Origin: Clostridiales bacterium
Lineage (GTDB): Bacteria; Bacillota; Clostridia; Christensenellales; Aristaeellaceae
Length of the DNA stretch: 10,416 nt
NCBI GenBank assembly: GCA_004555155.1
Contig: SFJH01000051.1
Coordinates: 1 to 10,416 of the forward strand
Reading direction: 5' to 3'
Positions 6,401-10,416 of this stretch are shown here, in pieces (position 1 is the first letter of the stretch; each line of letters begins with the position of its first letter). The notes under the pieces are model-generated. The model saw only the letters and a program-made list of their open reading frames with translations. It was not told the DNA's origin and did not search any database. Both the position numbers and the translations under genes were made by a program.

Positions 6401-7741
6401 ATGATTATGAAAAAGAAATCCGGCGGATACCGGGAGATCCTGCGGCAGACGCAGTTCATGAAGCTGGTGGCGGCCAACGTGGTGAACCGGCTGGGCGACG
6501 CGCTGGACGCGGTGGCCTACACGTGGATCGTGTATCAGGTGACGGGCTCGGCCTCCTGGGCGGCGCTGATCTTCGGCCTGAACCAGCTGCCGACGATACT
6601 GCTGCTGCCGGTGGCGGGCGCGCTGGTGGAGCGGCGGAACAAGAAGCGGGTGATGGTGGTCACGGACGTGGTGCGGGGTCTGATCACGCTGGCGTTCTGC
6701 CTGATGTACATGGCGGGGCTGCTCAACGGCTGGATCATCGCCCTGTTCACGCTGACCATATCCAGCGTGGAGGCGTTCCGCGTGCCCTGCGGCAAGTCGG
6801 TGCTGCCGCAGCTGCTGGCGGAGGCGCACTACACCTACGGCACGTCGGTGAACAGCGCGCTGAGCACGGTGGCGGAGCTGGCGGGCACGGGCCTGGCGGG
6901 CGTGGTGATCGCGCTTTGGGGGGCGCAGGTGGCCGTGCTGGGCGATGTGATCACGTTCTTTCTGTCGGCACTGATCCTGGCCACCATGCGGGTCAATCCG
7001 CCGAAGGTGGCAGCGGAGCGGTCGGAGCCGTTTTTCCGCACGCTGTCCCAGGGCTTCCGCTACGTGGTCTCCCGGCACACAATCCGCAACCTGGCGCTGG
7101 TGGCGGTGCTGATCAACGCCTGCGCCGTGCCGCTGAACTCGTTCTTCGCGGTGATCGTGCAGGGCGTCTGGCGGCAGGGCGCGGAGCTGATGTCGGCGGC
7201 CGAGGTGGCGCTGACGGTGGGCGCGCTGCTGGGCTCGGTGGCGTATCCGCTGGTGGCGGCGCGCATGGGCATGCAGAAGCTGCTGCCGCTGTTCGGCTCT
7301 GTCATGGCGCTGACGTTTGTGGGCGTGGCAGTGCTGGGAAACGTCTCCTCGGCGGCGGTGATCTGGGCGGGCGCGCTGACCTGCTTTCTGCTGCTGGGCG
7401 TGTGCTCCGCCATCTGCAACAGCGGACTGGGCGTGGAGTTCATGAAGGTGGTGGCACCGGAATACCTGTCCCGCGCGTCGGCGATCCTGGGCGCGATGTC
7501 CACGGCGGCGGTGCCGGTGATGTCCTTTGCGCTGAGCGCGGCCTGCCGGGTGGTATCGGTGGAAGCCCTCTTGATTTCCGGCGGCGTTTTGTTTATGATA
7601 GTCATGGGGCTGGTTGTGGTGTTCCACATCCCGCTGGAAGAGCCGAGGATGGAGAGAGACGACGATGAACACGACGGTGAGACGCGGGATCAACTGGATT
7701 CAGGAAGCGATGAACCTGTTGGAGAGCGGCTATTCGAATGA
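6401..7741 (+). CDS. MFS transporter (DHA3/EntS-like exporter)
   Basis: A 446-aa major facilitator with about twelve hydrophobic helices in the inner membrane, probably a proton-driven exporter of a drug or small molecule; the substrate cannot be read from sequence. An MFS motif-A-like loop lies between helices 2 and 3 (GALVERRNKKRVMVVTD, about residues 73-89), and RVP-CGKSVLPQL after helix 4 is typical of DHA3/EntS-type proteins. Starts at GTG 6398, ATG 6401 and ATG 6407 are all possible; ATG 6401 has a weak AAGAA 7 nt upstream. After the last helix a polar tail begins (PLEEPRMERDDDEHDGE), and its final ~25 codons overlap the next gene. First gene of a two-gene operon with an ArsR-type regulator, a common pairing for inducible efflux. 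Confidence 0.9.
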   Translation: MIMKKKSGGYREILRQTQFMKLVAANVVNRLGDALDAVAYTWIVYQVTGSASWAALIFGLNQLPTILLLPVAGALVERRNKKRVMVVTDVVRGLITLAFCLMYMAGLLNGWIIALFTLTISSVEAFRVPCGKSVLPQLLAEAHYTYGTSVNSALSTVAELAGTGLAGVVIALWGAQVAVLGDVITFFLSALILATMRVNPPKVAAERSEPFFRTLSQGFRYVVSRHTIRNLALVAVLINACAVPLNSFFAVIVQGVWRQGAELMSAAEVALTVGALLGSVAYPLVAARMGMQKLLPLFGSVMALTFVGVAVLGNVSSAAVIWAGALTCFLLLGVCSAICNSGLGVEFMKVVAPEYLSRASAILGAMSTAAVPVMSFALSAACRVVSVEALLISGGVLFMIVMGLVVVFHIPLEEPRMERDDDEHDGETRDQLDSGSDEPVGERLFE

Positions 7742-8735
7742 GCGCTACGCCGTTCTGAGCGCGCGCTGGCAGGCCCGGCGCGGCGAGCGGGCGCAGCATG
7801 CCCGGGCGGTGCTGGCGGAGCTGACGCGGATGGAGCAGGCCGTGCGCGCCGCGCTGGCAGACCGGCAGGAGCAGCTGGACTTCTTCTTCCGGCCGCTGAC
7901 GCAGAACGGACTGGACAACGCCGTGCTGCTGCTGAGCTGGCGTTGCTACGGCGGATACGAGAGCCTGCAGGACGCGCGGCAGAGGCTGCTGTCGCGGACG
8001 GAGCAGCAGCGCGCCGAGGACTTCCTGAAGGCGCTGCAGAACGTGGAGTACGTGGATGCGGCGGGCGGCGTGGCGCAGCTGTTTCAGGAGCTGGTGGAAT
8101 GCGGCCTGACCGGGGAGCAGAAGCAGACCGTGGGGCAGATGTTCTTTCACTACGAGGAATACCTGAACCGGCTGCTGGCGCTGCTCGTCGGGGCCATTTC
8201 CGCCATGCAGCCGTGGCAGGGCTTCCTGGCCGCCGAGGCGGAGGCCTGCTCGGATTACTGGCAGTCGGCGCTGGCGGAGACGGACATTCTCGCCTGGCTC
8301 AACCGGCGCTGTCAGCTGGCACTGGACGAGAGTCCGAACGGCTGTGAGATGATCCCCAGCGTAACGGGCTGCCAGTCGCTGGCGCTGGCCTGGGATCCGC
8401 AGAGCACGCGGTATGTGCTGCGCATGGGCGTGCTGCTGGACGTCGAAGACGAGGAGCCGGAGGCCGATCCTGCGGCGCTCTGCGAGGCGCTGAAGCTGCT
8501 GGGCGACCGCAGCAAGATGGACATTCTGCGCATATTGAAGGAGCAGCGGGCCTACGGCAGCGAGCTGGCGCGGCGGCTGGGCCTGACCACGCCCACCATA
8601 TCCCACCACATGCAGGCGCTGATCGACTGCAACCTGGTGGGCCTGGAGAAGGTGAATAACCGCGTGTACTATCAGATCAACCGCAGGCGGCTGGAGGAGC
8701 TTCTGGAGGAGCTGCGCGGCGCGCTGCTGGAATGA
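7665..8735 (+). CDS. Large transcriptional regulator with C-terminal ArsR-type winged helix
   Basis: 356 aa. The ArsR/SmtB-like DNA-binding domain is at the end (about 270-356): ALKLLGDRSKMDILRILKE, then ELARRLGLTTPTISHHMQAL as the helix-turn-helix with recognition helix near 308-322, and a wing at KVNNRVYYQINRR. The metal-binding CxC of ArsR/CadC sensors is absent, so a metal ligand is unlikely. About 265 residues precede it; they look helical and soluble and I cannot assign them, but they probably bind the inducer or dimerise. Classical ArsR proteins are only ~100 aa. The start is ATG 7665 with GGAGAGAG 6 nt upstream; the frame is open further upstream but without a ribosome site. It overlaps the MFS gene by 77 nt, implying coupled translation. 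Probably represses its own operon. Confidence 0.85.
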   Translation: MNTTVRRGINWIQEAMNLLESGYSNERYAVLSARWQARRGERAQHARAVLAELTRMEQAVRAALADRQEQLDFFFRPLTQNGLDNAVLLLSWRCYGGYESLQDARQRLLSRTEQQRAEDFLKALQNVEYVDAAGGVAQLFQELVECGLTGEQKQTVGQMFFHYEEYLNRLLALLVGAISAMQPWQGFLAAEAEACSDYWQSALAETDILAWLNRRCQLALDESPNGCEMIPSVTGCQSLALAWDPQSTRYVLRMGVLLDVEDEEPEADPAALCEALKLLGDRSKMDILRILKEQRAYGSELARRLGLTTPTISHHMQALIDCNLVGLEKVNNRVYYQINRRRLEELLEELRGALLE

Positions 8736-8813
8736 GGCGGGCGATTCCGGGGGATTGCCAAGAGCGCGTTCCCGTTGCCCGGCATGGATTCGCCGTGAAA
8801 CGTGCATTCGAAA
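8736..8813. other. Short intergenic stretch, nothing recognised
   Basis: The stretch after the regulator gene holds no credible ORF, promoter or clean terminator. A GGCGATTCC/GGATTCGCC near-repeat is too imperfect to call a hairpin. Confidence 0.5.
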
Positions 8814-8851
8814 AGGGGCTGTAACGGAAGAAAAATCCGCCAACAGCCCCT
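8814..8851 (-). terminator. Hairpin resembling a minus-strand terminator
   Basis: AGGGGCTGT (8814-8822) and ACAGCCCCT (8843-8851) are perfect 9-bp arms, with an inner CGGA/TCCG pair (8825-8828, 8836-8839). Read on the minus strand it is followed by TTTT. No T-run follows on the plus strand, so it would best end a minus-strand transcript coming from the right, where the insertion sequence now sits. It could also end plus-strand operon messages weakly, or be one arm of a repeat element. Confidence 0.55.
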
Positions 8852-10353
8852 CAGCTCACAGATTCCCAACAAAAACAGACAAACTCTAAGAGAGCGCGAG
8901 GGATATCCCTCGCATGAAATCGGAAGCACCGGCTTTGCCGGTGCTTCCGGCAGCCTGTCAAAGAAGCCCTATTGCCTCGTTGCAATAGGGCTTCAAGCAG
9001 GAAAAGGGAGGGAAAAGTCGAAAAAGCATCCACTTGTGGATGGCGAGTTTCTTTGACCCAGGTGGATACCGCGGTCAGCCCTCGATAGGGTGTATAACGC
9101 ATGGCGTGTTTCTCTTTTGCGTCCGCAAAGACGCGCTCAATAGTCTGCGAACGCAGGGCGTAAGTAGCTTTGCCGATCGGCGAATGTCGGACATCCTCCG
9201 CCCGTTCTATGTACTCATGCCAGATGTGGCGCTCAACGATTTTGGTGCACTGTCGGCTTTGCGTGCAGCGTTCACGGACAGGGCAGTTTTTGCAAACGTA
9301 GCTCTTGCTCTTGTATTCCCGGTAGCCCTCACGGTTGGTGGTCGCGTAACTCAGCACCTTGTTCTGCGGACAGAGAATGCAATCGTAGAACTCATCGAAA
9401 ACATAATCATACCATGGCAGGTTGCCTTTCTTGGTCATCGGACGCTTATAGGGCAGCGACGCGATTCTTCCACTATCGAAGATTTGCTTGCAGATCCAAG
9501 GCGTTTTGTATCCTGCATCAGCTGTGACCACCTGTACCTCCGGATAGTGCTCAGTCAGTCTCTGGAATACCGTATCAAACGCAACGCTGTCGTGGACATT
9601 TCCGGGAGTGACCTCCGTTTCCAGTACGTAGCCGCGCTTGTCACAGACGGTATGCGCCTCGTATGCAAAGCACTTCTTGTGCTCGCCCTTGTGAAAGACG
9701 CCGCTTTCCGGGTCGGTTGTGGATTCGATCACCGTTTTCTGCTTCGGAGATGCCGAAGGTGTGTCATCGTCGTCATCCTTCTTCAGCGGTTTTTTTCCGT
9801 GCGCGGAACGATCCGCTGCGATCTCCTCGTCCAATTGCTCCTGATAATGCTTCGCTGCTATAGGTATCGATTTTTTCACATGCTTCTTCAAGTTCGCGTT
9901 TGCTTTAATGTGTGTTCCATCTACAAACACGACCTCCGGTGACAGGTATCCTGCACGGGAGACCTCCTCCAGTATCCACCGGAACACGCCTTCGATTACT
10001 TCCGCCGTGAAGCGATTCCGGAAGGCGTAGCTGATCGTCGCAAAGTGCGGCAGACGCTGCGACATGGTATATCCCAGAAACCAACGGTATGCTACATTTA
10101 CTTCCGCGTCTCTCAGAGTCTGTCGCAGAGACCGGATACCGAACAGATGCTGAATCAATACCAGCTTGAATAGTACTACCGGGTCACAGCTCGGCCGTCC
10201 ATTGTCCTCGCAGTACAAATCTTCTACCAGATCGTAGATGCGCGTGAAATCTACCGCTGCGTCGATCTTCCGCAGCAGATGCTCTTTGGGTACCAACATG
10301 TCCACACACAGCATCTCGATTGCCTGCCGCTGTTCAGTTTCTCTCTTCAGCAT
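8851..10353 (-). CDS. IS1182-family DDE transposase with frameshifted C-terminus
   Basis: The protein begins with the family N-terminus (LVPKEHLLRKIDAAVDF) and carries the DDE triad: numbering from the GTG at 10362, D148 in VFVDGTHIKA, D282 in VTADAGYKT and E409 in SQTIERVFADAKEKHAMRY. Cysteine pairs near 358-366 follow the family pattern. After RGLTAVSTWVK (residue 437, near 9051) family members continue into a -AAMNLKK- block. Here the frame reads nonsense, while the +1 frame reads KKLAIHKWMLF and ends in TGA at 8960-8958, inside the terminal repeat. A small deletion has thus removed most of that block and shifted the frame; the present frame runs out of the element to 8851. Start ATG 10353 has AGGTG 6 nt upstream; GTG 10362 and ATG 10359 are alternatives. 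Probably inactive or impaired. Confidence 0.85.
   Translation of the reverse strand: MLKRETEQRQAIEMLCVDMLVPKEHLLRKIDAAVDFTRIYDLVEDLYCEDNGRPSCDPVVLFKLVLIQHLFGIRSLRQTLRDAEVNVAYRWFLGYTMSQRLPHFATISYAFRNRFTAEVIEGVFRWILEEVSRAGYLSPEVVFVDGTHIKANANLKKHVKKSIPIAAKHYQEQLDEEIAADRSAHGKKPLKKDDDDDTPSASPKQKTVIESTTDPESGVFHKGEHKKCFAYEAHTVCDKRGYVLETEVTPGNVHDSVAFDTVFQRLTEHYPEVQVVTADAGYKTPWICKQIFDSGRIASLPYKRPMTKKGNLPWYDYVFDEFYDCILCPQNKVLSYATTNREGYREYKSKSYVCKNCPVRERCTQSRQCTKIVERHIWHEYIERAEDVRHSPIGKATYALRSQTIERVFADAKEKHAMRYTPYRGLTAVSTWVKETRHPQVDAFSTFPSLFLLEALLQRGNRASLTGCRKHRQSRCFRFHARDIPRALLEFVCFCWESVS
8896..8913. repeat. Perfect 18-bp palindrome
   Basis: GCGAGGGATATCCCTCGC is fully self-complementary with no loop. 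It lies between two longer hairpins in a gene-free stretch. It may be a protein-binding site or part of a palindromic repeat element. Confidence 0.7.
8921..8949. repeat. Perfect 13-bp inverted repeat beside the IS end
   Basis: CGGAAGCACCGGC (8921-8933) and GCCGGTGCTTCCG (8937-8949) are separated by TTT. The stem ends one base before the insertion sequence. It may be the stem of a terminator whose T-run was displaced by the insertion, or a structured insertion target. Confidence 0.75.
8951..8966. repeat. Left terminal inverted repeat of the IS
   Basis: CAGCCTGTCAAAGAAG matches the reverse complement of the right end at 15 of 16 positions. It contains the reverse complement of TGA (8958-8960), the in-frame stop that the undamaged transposase frame would use. 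Confidence 0.9.
8963..8994 (-). other. Subterminal hairpin at the left IS end
   Basis: GAAGCCCTATTGC (8963-8975) and GCAATAGGGCTTC (8982-8994) form a perfect 13-bp stem around a 6-nt loop, overlapping the terminal repeat. On the minus strand it is followed only by TTTGAC, so it would be a weak terminator for the transposase message at the very edge of the element. Confidence 0.7.
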
Positions 10354-10370
10354 CCTCATCACCTATTCCC

Positions 10371-10379
10371 ATTATATCA
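10371..10379 (-). promoter_or_regulatory. Extended -10 promoter of the transposase gene
   Basis: On the minus strand TGATATAAT matches the extended -10 consensus. No good -35 box is present. Transcription would start near 10364, leaving a leader of about ten bases that contains AGGTG, which favours ATG 10353 as start. Confidence 0.6.
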
Positions 10380-10407
10380 AAAAAGGCCGCTTTGTGCGAC
10401 CTTTTTT
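10379..10407 (-). terminator. Inward-facing terminator at the right IS end
   Basis: On the minus strand AAAAAAGGTCGC pairs with GCGGCCTTTTTT (one G-T wobble) around a 5-nt loop, with the run of six T just before the transposase promoter. It would stop transcription entering from outside. On the plus strand the wobble becomes a C-A mismatch, so outward termination should be weaker. Confidence 0.65.
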
Positions 10408-10416
10408 GACAGGCTG
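10401..10416. repeat. Right terminal inverted repeat of the IS
   Basis: CTTTTTTGACAGGCTG is the reverse complement of the left repeat with one mismatch. Its outermost base is the final base of the window. Confidence 0.9.

Larger units (their letters stand above)
8951..10416 (-). mobile_element. IS1182-family insertion sequence, ~1466 bp, complete end to end
   Basis: The element is bounded by near-identical terminal inverted repeats of 16 bp with one mismatch and carries a single IS1182-type DDE transposase on the minus strand. Its GC content is clearly lower than that of the neighbouring genes, in keeping with recent arrival. Each end also carries a hairpin (8963-8994 and 10379-10407). Target-site duplication cannot be checked because the right repeat ends on the last base of the window. 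Transposition competence is doubtful because of the transposase lesion. Confidence 0.87.

Noticed and set aside
7614..7664. Upstream extension of the regulator start
   Set aside because: The frame is open, but the GGAGAGAG site serves the ATG at 7665 and the extra residues look like translated exporter DNA.
9034..9942. 302-codon plus-strand frame inside the IS
   Set aside because: Antisense to the transposase, without domains or ribosome site.

Overview
The window looks like chromosomal DNA from a high-GC member of the Bacillota, most likely an uncultured Clostridia lineage (Christensenellales/Oscillospirales-like). This is inference: it rests on an AddB-type rather than RecBCD recombination enzyme, strong AGGAGG-like ribosome sites, Bacillus-type promoters and GC-rich codon use. 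The last ~1.5 kb is an insertion sequence with visibly lower GC.

Layout, left to right. (1) 1-1896: 3' half of addB (plus strand), with the RecB-like nuclease domain and the iron-sulfur cysteines. No addA follows it. (2) An extended -10 promoter and a structured ~225-nt leader precede a CNNM/CorC-type membrane protein with paired CBS domains (2161-3519). Its membrane domain lacks several hallmark residues of Mg2+-transporting relatives. (3) A strong promoter at 3556-3585 drives a ~120-nt leader holding two hairpins, the second a canonical intrinsic terminator, directly upstream of an unrecognised 837-aa AAA+ ATPase (3711-6224). That protein has a predicted beta-rich N-terminus, a Pro/Glu/Lys-rich spacer, a coiled coil and a C-terminal MoxR-like ATPase core, and ends at a strong terminator. 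(4) A near-consensus promoter with a dyad operator precedes a two-gene operon: an MFS exporter and, overlapping it by 77 nt, a large regulator with a C-terminal ArsR-type winged helix. (5) 8736-8950 has no gene but carries three strong palindromes. (6) 8951-10416 is a complete IS1182-family element in minus orientation. Its outer inverted repeat is exactly the last base of the window. Its transposase gene seems to have a small frameshifting deletion near the 3' end.

How the genes may work together. The MFS-ArsR pair reads as a self-regulated drug or toxin efflux unit, with the regulator probably acting on the dyad at the operon start. The AAA+ gene is the least explained locus: no VWA, McrC or other usual MoxR partner is present, its Walker B glutamate is replaced by aspartate, and its only visible promoter requires transcription to pass through a terminator, suggesting attenuation or a separate small RNA. 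It is the best candidate here for something undescribed, although it is a single gene rather than a recognisable multi-gene system.
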